Shown one piece after another: positions 1 through 7,217 of a stretch of DNA of 28,000 nucleotides (positions are counted from its first letter, which is position 1; the number at the start of each line of letters is the position of its first letter). The DNA comes from CAYQDR01 sp964416315 (lineage in GTDB: Bacteria > Methylomirabilota > Methylomirabilia > Rokubacteriales > DASRDR01), in NCBI GenBank assembly GCA_964416315.1, contig CAYQDR010000056.1, positions 1 through 28,000 of the forward strand, written 5' to 3'. The translations under genes and the position numbers were made by a program. Under the pieces are notes generated by a model. That model saw nothing but the letters and a program-made list of their open reading frames with translations, did no database searches and had not been told where the DNA came from.

Positions 1-12
1 GCCGCATGAAAC

Positions 13-435
13 TTGACTCATCCACGACAAGTCCGGTCCTTCAAGGACTCTAGCGCCACCGCGCGGGAGTTCCAGCGCGTGGCCAGTCAGCTCGGGTTCG
101 TGAGGCGGCGCCAGACCGGCAGCACCCTCAACATGATCCAAGCCAAGATCGAGGGCGGAGCCGTCGCTGAGGGCTCGGTCTCCGCGGCCGCCAGCGTGGG
201 CGACCCCGACCGCGCCGACTCGGGCGACGACAGCGTCAACGGGATCGTCGGGCGCCTCGGGAGCGTTGCCAACGTGAGCGCCGTCGTGGGTGGGCGCCTC
301 AGCGCCATCAACGCCGTGCTGGGCCCCGTACCCGACGACGGCAAGCCCGCCCTCCTGGCGAAGGTGGGCGTCATCCGGGCGAACTGCTCGGCCGCCCTCG
401 CCACCCTCGCCCTGATCCAGGACAAGATCGGTTAG
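13..435 (+). CDS. Hypothetical protein, apparently chimeric
   Basis: This is an open frame of 140 codons from a TTG at 13, directly after an in-frame TGA at 7-9. An ATG at 133 would give a 100-residue product, and neither start has a clear ribosome binding site. Third codon positions are almost all G or C through the frame, which supports coding. Residues 15-37 resemble the N-terminus of HicA toxins (TARE, then LGF, then RQTGS). The remainder is Ala/Gly/Val-rich, with no membrane segment and no family I recognise. The stop (TAG, 433-435) overlaps the stop of the convergent HAD gene. I do not know the function; it may be a product of a deletion joining two genes. Confidence 0.45.
   Translation: MTHPRQVRSFKDSSATAREFQRVASQLGFVRRRQTGSTLNMIQAKIEGGAVAEGSVSAAASVGDPDRADSGDDSVNGIVGRLGSVANVSAVVGGRLSAINAVLGPVPDDGKPALLAKVGVIRANCSAALATLALIQDKIG
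55..123 (+). pseudogene. Clipped HicA-like toxin N-terminus
   Basis: The 23 codons read SATAREFQRVASQLGFVRRR followed by QTGS. HicA (YcfA family) mRNA interferases normally read T-A-R-E, a short helix, L-G-F, then R-Q-x-G-S-H, where the His is catalytic. Homology stops exactly after G-S, where the His should be and a Thr is found. No HicB antitoxin is visible in the window. The match is short, so this is a suggestion from pattern only. Confidence 0.35.
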
Positions 436-1406
436 TGGGCTGGCCGCCGCCCGCGGCGGCCAGCGCCGCCCGGCCAGGCTTGGGCGTCCCGCCGCGCGAG
501 CCGCCCGGCCCAGAGCGTCACAAGGCGGTCGGCGTCGAGACCCTCGAGCGTCGAGACGATCCAGTCGGCGCCGGCGAGCCGGGGCGGCGGGAGCGAGGTC
601 GCGACGGCGAGGGCGCGCATCCCCGCAAGATGTGCCGCCTCCACGCCGAGGGGCGAGTCCTCGACGACGAGGCAGCCCGCCGGCTCGATCGGCGGCGCGG
701 GGGCGGCCGCCGCGTTCAGGCGGACGAGCGCCGTTCGGAAGACCTCCGGATCCGGCTTGCCCCGCTCGAGATCCTCGAGCGCGACGACGGCGCGGAAGCA
801 GCCGGCGAGCTTCGTCGCCCTCAGCACGGCCGTCACCTCGCGGCGCGGCGCCCCCGCGGCGAGGGCGCACGGCCAGCGCGCCGCTGCTCCGCGGACCAGC
901 TCGGCCGCTCCCGGCGCGAGCGGCGGCGCGGCCGCCACCTCCCGGAGGTAGCGCGCCGTCTTGGCGCGGACCAGCGCGGCGATCGTTCTCGGGCGCGCGT
1001 CGTGCCCGTGAGCCTCGAGGGCGCGGGCGAAGAACTCGCGGTCGGAGAGGCCGACCAGCCGGTCATAGGTCCCCCGGTCCAGGCTGATGCCGCGCCGCGC
1101 GAGCCCGTCCCGGCAGATGAGGTAGAGGCGCGGCTCGTCGAGCAAGAGGACTCCGCTGAAGTCGAAGATGACTGCGCGGAGTTCGGGCGGCGCCTCCCGG
1201 CCGCCGGTCAGTCGCCGAGCTCCGCGCGCACGTAGCGTGAGACGCACGGAGAAGTCCCCGGGGCCCTCGAGCTCCTCCTCCCGCGCGGCGCAGAGCCACT
1301 TCCGGTAGAAGAGCCGCTCCTTCTCCCGCTCCCAGATCTCCGGCGCGGAGTAGTAATGACCCGGCAGGCTCCGCTCGAGCCGGTTCAGCAGCCGGATCTC
1401 AGTCAC
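432..1406 (-). CDS. HAD-superfamily hydrolase with a Rieske-oxygenase N-terminal remnant
   Basis: The 324-residue frame has two unrelated parts. Residues 1-53 are the start of a Rieske ring-hydroxylating oxygenase alpha subunit and are listed separately. Residues about 76-300 are a HAD phosphatase-like domain: motif I at 78-86 (VIFDFSGVL), a helical cap at about 100-165, motif III Lys at 217 (GKPDPEVF) and motif IV at 246-251 (LVVEDS). The nucleophile Asp82 is present, but the second motif I acid is Ser84, and the motif II Ser/Thr appears replaced (ALAAGAPR, 181-188). Replacement of the second acid also occurs in haloacid dehalogenases and phosphonatases, so ordinary phosphatase activity is doubtful. 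A GTG at codon 54 (1245-1247) could start a HAD-only protein of 271 residues. The gene lies 37 bp after the FAD oxidoreductase on the same strand. Confidence 0.75.
   Translation of the reverse strand: MTEIRLLNRLERSLPGHYYSAPEIWEREKERLFYRKWLCAAREEELEGPGDFSVRLTLRARGARRLTGGREAPPELRAVIFDFSGVLLLDEPRLYLICRDGLARRGISLDRGTYDRLVGLSDREFFARALEAHGHDARPRTIAALVRAKTARYLREVAAAPPLAPGAAELVRGAAARWPCALAAGAPRREVTAVLRATKLAGCFRAVVALEDLERGKPDPEVFRTALVRLNAAAAPAPPIEPAGCLVVEDSPLGVEAAHLAGMRALAVATSLPPPRLAGADWIVSTLEGLDADRLVTLWAGRLARRDAQAWPGGAGRRGRRPAH
1248..1406 (-). pseudogene. N-terminal remnant of a Rieske non-heme iron oxygenase alpha subunit
   Basis: The first 53 codons encode the pattern usual at the start of these proteins: S-L-P-x-x-Y-Y, then P-E-I-W-E-R-E, R-L-F-Y-R-K-W-L and E-x-E-L-x-x-P-G-D-F. 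In the family, the Rieske CxH...CxxH cluster and a catalytic domain of about 300 residues follow. Here homology ends at about residue 53 and the frame runs into a HAD hydrolase. No Rieske cluster or Fe(II) site is found in any frame nearby. Rieske oxygenases of this group commonly act on betaines or other amines together with FAD dehydrogenases, which fits the neighbour at 1444-2697. Confidence 0.7.
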
Positions 1407-1443
1407 CGGTCCATCCCTCGCTCGCCTCCCGAGGGCACCCGCG

Positions 1444-2697
1444 TCAGGCCCGGCGCGCCGTCGCGAAGTCCGCGTGGAGCGCGTAGTAATCGGCGTAGAC
1501 CCGCTCGGCCGCGCGCCGCGCCGCGTCCCAGGCGACGCCGCCCGACCCGAACCGCGCGGTCCGGACGGGGCCGAGGTCCACCAGCGGCTCCTCGCCGAGG
1601 ATCGTTGCCGCGACCGTCGCCCCGAGGCCGGCGGAGCCGGAGACTCCGTGGGCGCAGCACCCGGCCGCCATGACGAGGCCGCGCACGCCCGGCACGGGAC
1701 CGAGGCAGAACTGGCCGTCCGGGGTGAACGTCGGCAGGCCGCGGAACGTCGCGCTCACGCGCGCCTCGCCGAGCCCGGGCAGGACCTCGAGGCCGTCCCG
1801 CCCGAACCCGGCCAGCGTCTCCCAGCTCGGCTCGACGGCCGGGCTCCGGTAGTCCGGGGGGAACTCCCGCGGATCGACACTCACCGGATCGGCCTCGAAC
1901 CCGCCGACGATGAGCCCCTGGACCTCCGCCCGGACGTAGAGGCGGAGGTCGGGGATCCGCACGACCGGCAGCTCCGGGGACACCCCGTGGATCGTCTCGG
2001 TGACGAGGTACTGGTGCCGGACGGGAACGAGGGGCAGCTCGACGCCGGCCGTGGCCGCCAGTACGCCCGCCCAGGGCCCGGCGGCGATGACGACGGTCTC
2101 GGCCCGGATCTCGGCCTGCGGGGTCCGGATCCCCGTGACCACGCCGTTCCGCACGACCAGGCCGAGCGCCGGCGTCCCCGTGTGGATCCGTACCCCGAGC
2201 GCCCGCGCCCCGCCGGCGTACGCCATCGTGAGCCCGTACGGCTGGACGTAGCCGTCGCTCGGGCACCAGATCGCGGCACGGACGCGGGAGCGCTCGAGGA
2301 GGGGGAAGCGCCGCGCCGCCTCGGCGATCGACACGAAGTCCACGTCGAGCCCCTCCCGGCGGCCCACCTCCACCATGCGATGAAACTCCGCCTCCCGCTC
2401 CGCGCTCAGCGCGAGGCGCAGGCTTCCGACGGCCCGGTAGTCGGGATCGTGGCCCGTCTCCCCCGCGAGGGCGCGGAACGTCTGCACAGAGAACATCGCG
2501 ATCCGCACGCGCGCCGGCGAGGCGCGGACCTGCCCGACGAGGCCGGCGGCCTGGCTCGTCGTCCCCGAGGCGAGCTCGTCCTTCTCCAGGAGGACGACGT
2601 CGCGCTTGCCGCCCCGGGCGAGGAAGTAGGCGACGGCGCAGCCGAAGGCGCCGCCCCCGATGATCGCGATCTCGGCGTCGCGGGGCGGGTTGCTCAC
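1444..2697 (-). CDS. FAD-dependent amine oxidoreductase (DAO / dimethylglycine-sarcosine dehydrogenase-like)
   Basis: The protein has 417 residues. The FAD-binding Rossmann motif is at residues 9-22 (EIAIIGGGAFGCAV), followed by the acidic end of beta-2 (LLEKDE) and the family sequence GTTSQAAGLVGQ, where dimethylglycine and sarcosine dehydrogenases bind flavin. A second FAD contact is the C-terminal AAGCCAHGVSGSAGLG. It covers only the oxidase domain; the GcvT-like folate domain of full dimethylglycine dehydrogenases is absent. The likely role is oxidation of a secondary or tertiary amine or amino acid; the substrate is unknown. The start is GTG at 2695-2697. It lies behind an ABC ATPase and a ruined permease, which suggests a former uptake-plus-catabolism operon. 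Confidence 0.82.
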   Translation of the reverse strand: MSNPPRDAEIAIIGGGAFGCAVAYFLARGGKRDVVLLEKDELASGTTSQAAGLVGQVRASPARVRIAMFSVQTFRALAGETGHDPDYRAVGSLRLALSAEREAEFHRMVEVGRREGLDVDFVSIAEAARRFPLLERSRVRAAIWCPSDGYVQPYGLTMAYAGGARALGVRIHTGTPALGLVVRNGVVTGIRTPQAEIRAETVVIAAGPWAGVLAATAGVELPLVPVRHQYLVTETIHGVSPELPVVRIPDLRLYVRAEVQGLIVGGFEADPVSVDPREFPPDYRSPAVEPSWETLAGFGRDGLEVLPGLGEARVSATFRGLPTFTPDGQFCLGPVPGVRGLVMAAGCCAHGVSGSAGLGATVAATILGEEPLVDLGPVRTARFGSGGVAWDAARRAAERVYADYYALHADFATARRA

Positions 2698-2722
2698 AGC
2701 AGCGTGAGCCCGGCACCGGCGC

Positions 2723-2995
2723 CTAGCGGTGCCGCCAGGCCTGGGTCCGCCGCACGATGACGCGGGCGAGCCCGAGGTAGAGGGCGCGCGCGGCGACGTT
2801 CGTGCCGCAACGGGCCCCGGGCAGGGTCACCGTGAAGAAGATCCGTGGGGTGCTCGCGCGGGGTGCCACCGCCGCCTCGCGGGTGTGACGACAAGGTAGA
2901 GCCCGATCAGGGCCATGGAGGCGCGCATGACCCCAGTCGTCCCGGCCGAGCTTCACCTGCACGGGTGGGACAGCGACGGCAACGGCGCGCGCCAT
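2723..2995 (-). pseudogene. Deleted and frameshifted ABC importer permease (aminoethylphosphonate/Fe type)
   Basis: An ATG at 2993-2995 lies 8 nt after the stop of the ATPase gene, the usual place for the permease. It reads MARAVAVAVPPVQVKLGRDD then W. One extra G near 2930-2935 shifts the frame to VMRASMALIGLYLVV, matching the DDWVMRGGLAALGAFLLV segment of the intact permease at 8478-10184. After a third frame change it reads RASTPRIFFTVTLPGARCG, matching RASKLRIFFTVTLPSIRYG of that protein. It ends with RRTQAWRHR, matching the intact C-terminus RRTQAWRKR. About 90 codons of some 570 survive, in correct order, so this is a decayed permease with large internal deletions and at least two frame changes. 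Confidence 0.82.
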
Positions 2996-3003
2996 GGGCG
3001 CCG

Positions 3004-4119
3004 TCAGCCATGGACCGCGCTGCCCGGATAGATGCGGATCCGCTCCTTCGGCAGGCGGACCGGCAGGGTGTGCCCCTCGGCGAGGTCGAGCCGCCGCACC
3101 AGCCCGATCGAGAGCTCCGCGCGCAGCCGGCTCTCGCCGATCGCCTCCGCGGCGAGATCCGCCCGGAAGACGGAGCCGAGGAACGCCATCGTCTCGACGC
3201 GGGCCGGAAACGCGTTCGGCTCGCCCCCGCGGATCCCCTCGAGCACGATGTCCTCCGGGCGGATCGCGACGGTCACGCCGGTCCCCGGGGGGAAGCCGTC
3301 CGCCTCGCACGCGAGCTCGAGCCGGCCGACCCGCACCCGGTCCGGCCCGACGATCGTTCCCGCAACGAAGTTCATCAGGCCGACGAAGTCGGCGACGAAC
3401 GCCGAGGCGGGCTGCCGATAGACCTCCACCGGCGTCCCGATCTGCTCGATGACGCCGTGGTTCATGACCACGATGCGGTCGGCCATCGTCAGCGCCTCTT
3501 CCTGATCGTGCGTGACCATGACGGTCGTGACCCCGAGGCGCCGCTGGAGCTGGCGGATCTCGTGGCGGAGATAGACGCGCACCTTGGCGTCGAGCGCCGA
3601 GAGGGGCTCGTCGAGGAGGAGCAGGCCGGGGGAGGTGGCCAGCGCGCGGGCGAGCGCCACGCGCTGCTGCTGGCCCCCCGAGAGCTGGGCCGGGTACTTG
3701 TGCCCCTGATCCGGCAGGCCCACGAGGTCGAGGAGCTCGCGGACGCGGTGGTCGATGTCGGCCTTCTTCGCCTTCGCGCTCTCGAGCCCGTAGGCGACGT
3801 TCTTCCACACCGTCAGGTTCGGGAACAGGGCGTAGGACTGGAAGACGATCCCGAAGTCCCGCCGAGTGGGGGGCAGGGCCGAGACGTCGCGACCTGCCTG
3901 CCACACGCAGCCGCTCGTCTGGACGTCAAGCCCCGCGATGGCGCGGAGGAGCGTCGTCTTCCCGCACCCCGACGGGCCGAGGAAGCAGACGAACTCGCCG
4001 CCGTAGATGTCCAGCGAGATGTCGCTGAGCGCGATGAAGCCGCCGAAGCGCTTCGTCAGGCGCTCGATCCGCAGGTAGGGAGCGCGCTCCCCCCGACGCG
4101 GGGCCACGGTATCACTCAT
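3004..4119 (-). CDS. ABC importer ATPase, putative 2-aminoethylphosphonate / Fe(3+) type (PhnT2/FbpC-like)
   Basis: The 371-residue protein carries a complete nucleotide-binding domain: Walker A at 48-56 (GPSGCGKTT), Q-loop Gln94, signature LSGGQQQR at 146-153, Walker B LLLLDEP at 166-172 and H-loop His204. A TOBE regulatory domain lies at about 280-365. The N-terminal region (RIERLTKRFGGFIALSDISL) and VSALPPTRRDFGIVFQSYAL resemble ATPases annotated as PhnT2. The start ATG has GGGAGG 7 nt upstream (4127-4132). Its own permease downstream is a pseudogene. An intact permease of the same kind, which lacks an ATPase gene, is at 8478-10184, so this protein may energise that transporter. Substrate assignment rests on family resemblance only. 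Confidence 0.9.
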   Translation of the reverse strand: MSDTVAPRRGERAPYLRIERLTKRFGGFIALSDISLDIYGGEFVCFLGPSGCGKTTLLRAIAGLDVQTSGCVWQAGRDVSALPPTRRDFGIVFQSYALFPNLTVWKNVAYGLESAKAKKADIDHRVRELLDLVGLPDQGHKYPAQLSGGQQQRVALARALATSPGLLLLDEPLSALDAKVRVYLRHEIRQLQRRLGVTTVMVTHDQEEALTMADRIVVMNHGVIEQIGTPVEVYRQPASAFVADFVGLMNFVAGTIVGPDRVRVGRLELACEADGFPPGTGVTVAIRPEDIVLEGIRGGEPNAFPARVETMAFLGSVFRADLAAEAIGESRLRAELSIGLVRRLDLAEGHTLPVRLPKERIRIYPGSAVHG

Positions 4120-4293
4120 CCGGGAACCTCCCGCTGGCTCGCTATTTTTTCACACAACCGCCGCGGCTGCCACCGCGAAGGCGGCCGCGCAACACCGGCG
4201 TGGCCCGCGCTGGCGCATCGCGGCAACGCCAGCCTCGCCGACGGCCGGGCATCCCGGTCCAGACCGCGCCGGAAACGCCGGAGAGGGGCGCTA

Positions 4294-4323
4294 GTGACTT
4301 GCCAGTGCCTTACGCGCTATGCT
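4294..4323 (+). promoter_or_regulatory. Possible sigma-70-type promoter for the 4427-8294 importer operon
   Basis: GTGACT (4294-4299) and TATGCT (4318-4323) are separated by 18 nt in the 307-bp divergent spacer. They are partial matches to TTGACA and TATAAT. The rest of the spacer holds a hairpin (4337-4358) and no gene. Confidence 0.35.
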
Positions 4324-4336
4324 CAGGCGTGTCGGG

Positions 4337-4358
4337 CACCCGGCACTCGGGCCGGGTG
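4337..4358 (+). promoter_or_regulatory. Leader hairpin upstream of binding-protein gene
   Basis: CACCCGGC (4337-4344) and GCCGGGTG (4351-4358) form a perfect 8-bp stem with a 6-nt loop. It lies just after the suggested promoter and about 70 nt before the start codon, so it would be in the 5' leader. A regulatory role is not shown. Confidence 0.3.
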
Positions 4359-4426
4359 GCGTCGTGGCTCCACGGGCGGTCGCGGGCCGCCCCGAGAAAT
4401 AGGACCTCAGCGCAGGAGGGACTCCG

Positions 4427-5407
4427 ATGATGTCAACCATCGCAGCGGCGCTTGCCCTGGTGCTCGCCCTCCTCTGGCTCCCCGCCAGCGCGGGGGCCGA
4501 CACCGTTCGGATCTACACCCACAACGACGAGAAGGAGATGGAGGCCTTCGTCGCGGACCTCAAGGCGGCCACCGGCCTCGACGTCCAGGTCCTCCGCATG
4601 TCGTCGAACGAGCTGCGGGCGCGCGTGGTCGCCGAGAAGGGCAACATCGGGGCCGACCTCCAGTGGGGGATGCCGAACAGCCACGCGCTCCTCGCCAAGC
4701 AGGAGGGGCTCCTCGAGCCTTACCGGTCGAAGGAGTGGGACGCCATCCCGGCCCGGTTCAAGGACCCCGAGGGCCACTGGCACGGATGGTCCTACTGGTT
4801 CAACGCGATCGCCGTCAACACGGACATCCTGCAGAAGAAGGGACTCCCAAAGCCGCGCACCTGGGCGGACCTGCTCGACCCACGCTGGAAAGGTGAGATC
4901 GTGATGCCGAACCCGGGGACGTCCGGCACCGCGTACCTCGTGGTGGCGACGCTGATCCAGCTGATGGGCGAGGACCGGGCCTGGGACTACCTCAGCCGCC
5001 TCGACAAGAACGTCGCCGAGTACACGAAGTCGGGGTCGGCCCCGGCCGAGCAGGCGGGCCGCGGGCAGTACGCCCTCGCGGTCACGTGGGATCAGGCCGT
5101 CATCAGCCGGAAGGCGAAGGGCTACCCGCTCGACCTCATCATCCCCGAGGAGGGGGTGGGCTTCGACCTCGACTCCGTCGCCATCTTCAAGGGGACGAAG
5201 AACCTCGCGGCGGCGAAGAAGGTCGTCGACTACGTCGGCTCGGAGCGCGCGATGAGGGTCGTCGCGAAGCACCGCTCCAAGGTCACGCGCCCGGGCGTCG
5301 AGGCCCTGGTCGCCTTCGACCCGAAGCTCTTCCCCTACGATGCGGCCCGCGCCGGCCAGGACCAGGACCGCGTCATGCTGGCCTGGAAGACCAAGTTCCA
5401 GAAGTAG
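4427..5407 (+). CDS. Periplasmic substrate-binding protein, Fe(3+)/aminoethylphosphonate-type ABC importer
   Basis: The protein has 326 residues. An N-terminal signal peptide of about 24 residues (hydrophobic stretch AAALALVLALLWL, cleavage probably after PASAGA) exports it. The mature start DTVRIYTHNDEKEMEAF and internal ADLQWGMPNSHALLAKQEGLLEPY and WADLLDPRWKGEIVMPNP are typical of the FbpA/AfuA-PotD-like class II binding proteins. The adjacent tyrosine pair that binds iron in FbpA is not present, so iron is an unlikely ligand; a small organic anion, phosphonate or amine is possible. AGGAGGG at 4414-4420 sits 6 nt before the ATG at 4427. It is the first gene of a plus-strand operon with permease and ATPase. 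Confidence 0.87.
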   Translation: MMSTIAAALALVLALLWLPASAGADTVRIYTHNDEKEMEAFVADLKAATGLDVQVLRMSSNELRARVVAEKGNIGADLQWGMPNSHALLAKQEGLLEPYRSKEWDAIPARFKDPEGHWHGWSYWFNAIAVNTDILQKKGLPKPRTWADLLDPRWKGEIVMPNPGTSGTAYLVVATLIQLMGEDRAWDYLSRLDKNVAEYTKSGSAPAEQAGRGQYALAVTWDQAVISRKAKGYPLDLIIPEEGVGFDLDSVAIFKGTKNLAAAKKVVDYVGSERAMRVVAKHRSKVTRPGVEALVAFDPKLFPYDAARAGQDQDRVMLAWKTKFQK

Positions 5408-5442
5408 CGCGGATGGTCGCGCGCCGCCTCGGGTATGGCCGT

Positions 5443-5473
5443 GGGGCGGCCCGCGCAGGCAAGCGCGCGCCCC
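5443..5473 (+). promoter_or_regulatory. Hairpin in binding protein-permease spacer
   Basis: GGGGC (5443-5447) with GCCCC (5469-5473) and GCGC (5453-5456) with GCGC (5463-5466) can form an interrupted stem with a 6-nt loop. Such spacer hairpins often lower expression of the membrane genes relative to the binding protein. This is inference from position and pairing only. Confidence 0.25.
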
Positions 5474-5516
5474 GTGCCCCCCGGCGGCGGGCGGGGCCGT
5501 GGCCGCGCCGGGCGGC

Positions 5517-7214
5517 ATGAGCACCGTCGCGCCACGCGCGGCGGCGCTGGCCCCGCGGCCGTGGGACGGGCTCCTCGAGGACGTCCGGCAGGCCGCCCGC
5601 GAGCCCGTGACGCTGGTGGTCGGGGGAGTGCTGGCCCTGCTCCTGCTCCTGTTCGTGCTCCTCCCGATCGGCGCCGTCCTCGTCCAGTCCTTCCAGACCC
5701 GCGCGGGAACGTTCACGCTCAGGAACTATGCTGACTTCTTCGCCCACCGCTTCTACTACCGGGCGCTCATCAACAGCCTGATCCTGGCGACGGCGACCAC
5801 GGTCGTCGTGGTCGGGCTCGGCCTGGCCTTCACGCTCGTCAGCACGCGGACGCAGTCCCCTCTCCGCCACCCGCTGCGCTGGCTGGCCCTGCTCCCGCTC
5901 GTGGCGCCGCCGTTCATCTTCTCGCTCTCCCTCATCATCCTCGGCGGTCGGCGCGGCCTGATCGCCCAGGCGCTCGGCATCGACTTCAACGTGAAGGGAT
6001 GGGCCGGCGTCCTGATCGCTCAGACGATCTCGTTCCTCCCGCTCGCGTACCTCATCGTCGAGAACGTGTTCGTGAGCCTCTCGGGAACCCTCGAGGAGGC
6101 GGCGACGGACCTCGGGGCGGACCAGTGGACCGTGCTCCGGACCGTGACGCTCCCGCTGGCCACCCCCGGGCTCGCCAAGGCCGCGCTCCTCGTCTTCATC
6201 ATGTCGCTCGCGGACTTCGGCAACCCGATGCTGATCGGCGGCGGGCGGGGATTCCTCGCGACCGACGCGTACCTCCTCCTCATCGGCGAGCAGAACGCAC
6301 CGATGGCCTCCGTGCTCGCGGTCTTCCTGCTCCTGCCCGCGCTGGGCGTCTTCGCCGTCCACCACGTCTTTCTGCGCGGCCGGGCGTTCACCACGATCAC
6401 CGGGACCCCCGCGGTCGCGACCCGCCGGGACCTGGGCCCGGCGCTGCGTTGGCCACTGCTCGCGGTCTGCCTGGCGACCGGCCTCGTGATCGTCACGACG
6501 TTCGGACTCGTCGTCATGGGCGCGTTCACCGAGGTGCTCCTGATCCGGAACCGGTTCACGCTCGAGCATTTCCAGAGTCCGATCGGCTGGGCCGCCGTCA
6601 CGACCTCGCTGAAGATGTCCGTGGGCGCCGCGACGATCGCCGCCACGCTGGGGCTCGTGCTCGCTTACCTGATCACGCGCCGGCGGGTGCCGGGGCGGAC
6701 AGCGCTGGAGTTCGCCGCGCTGTTCGGGCTCGCCGTGCCCGGCACCGTCATGGGGCTTGGTTACATCCTGCTCTTCAACACGCCGCCGCTCGTCCTGACC
6801 GGGAGCCTGTCGATCCTGATCCTGAACACCGCCTTCCGCGAGCTGTCGGTCGGGATGGAAGCGGGGATCTCGAAGCTCCACCAGCTCGACCCGAGCATCG
6901 AGGAGGCCTCGCGGGCGCTCGGGGCAGGGCTCCTCGCGACGTTCCGCCGGGTCGTCGTCCCCTTGATGGGCTCCGCGTTCGTGGCCGGCTTCGTGTACAC
7001 GTTCATGGTCGGGACGATCACCGTCTCCGCGGTCGTCTTCCTGGTTGCCCCCGGCATGAACCTCGCCGCCGTGTACATCCTGAACCTGGCCGAGACCGGC
7101 GCGATCGGGCTGGCCTGCGCGCTCGCCGTCGTGCTCATCGCGATCGTCCTCGGCTGCCTCGGCCTCCTCAAGCTCATCGTCCGGCGGACCGGGCTCGTCC
7201 TCGGCGGGACCTGA
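5517..7214 (+). CDS. ABC importer permease with two fused transmembrane domains (FbpB/PhnU-like)
   Basis: From the ATG at 5517 the protein has 565 residues. An upstream extension is open in frame but lacks a plausible start context. It consists of two BPD_transp_1 halves, each with about six membrane segments, joined near residues 290-310. Each half has the cytoplasmic EAA loop that docks to the ATPase: EEAATDLGADQWTVLRTVTLP in the first and EEASRALGAGLLATFRRVVVP in the second. The fused arrangement is normal for FbpB/SfuB-type permeases. The stop is 3 nt before the GTG of the ATPase gene, indicating coupling. Confidence 0.88.
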   Translation: MSTVAPRAAALAPRPWDGLLEDVRQAAREPVTLVVGGVLALLLLLFVLLPIGAVLVQSFQTRAGTFTLRNYADFFAHRFYYRALINSLILATATTVVVVGLGLAFTLVSTRTQSPLRHPLRWLALLPLVAPPFIFSLSLIILGGRRGLIAQALGIDFNVKGWAGVLIAQTISFLPLAYLIVENVFVSLSGTLEEAATDLGADQWTVLRTVTLPLATPGLAKAALLVFIMSLADFGNPMLIGGGRGFLATDAYLLLIGEQNAPMASVLAVFLLLPALGVFAVHHVFLRGRAFTTITGTPAVATRRDLGPALRWPLLAVCLATGLVIVTTFGLVVMGAFTEVLLIRNRFTLEHFQSPIGWAAVTTSLKMSVGAATIAATLGLVLAYLITRRRVPGRTALEFAALFGLAVPGTVMGLGYILLFNTPPLVLTGSLSILILNTAFRELSVGMEAGISKLHQLDPSIEEASRALGAGLLATFRRVVVPLMGSAFVAGFVYTFMVGTITVSAVVFLVAPGMNLAAVYILNLAETGAIGLACALAVVLIAIVLGCLGLLKLIVRRTGLVLGGT

Positions 7215-7217
7215 GCC

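Noticed and set aside
435..1235. 266-codon plus-strand ORF antisense to the HAD gene
   Set aside because: Arg/Ala/Glu-rich shadow frame; the minus strand carries HAD motifs.
4318..4323. TTGCCA as the -35 partner of TATGCT
   Set aside because: The spacing is only 13 nt; GTGACT at 18 nt was used instead, at low confidence.
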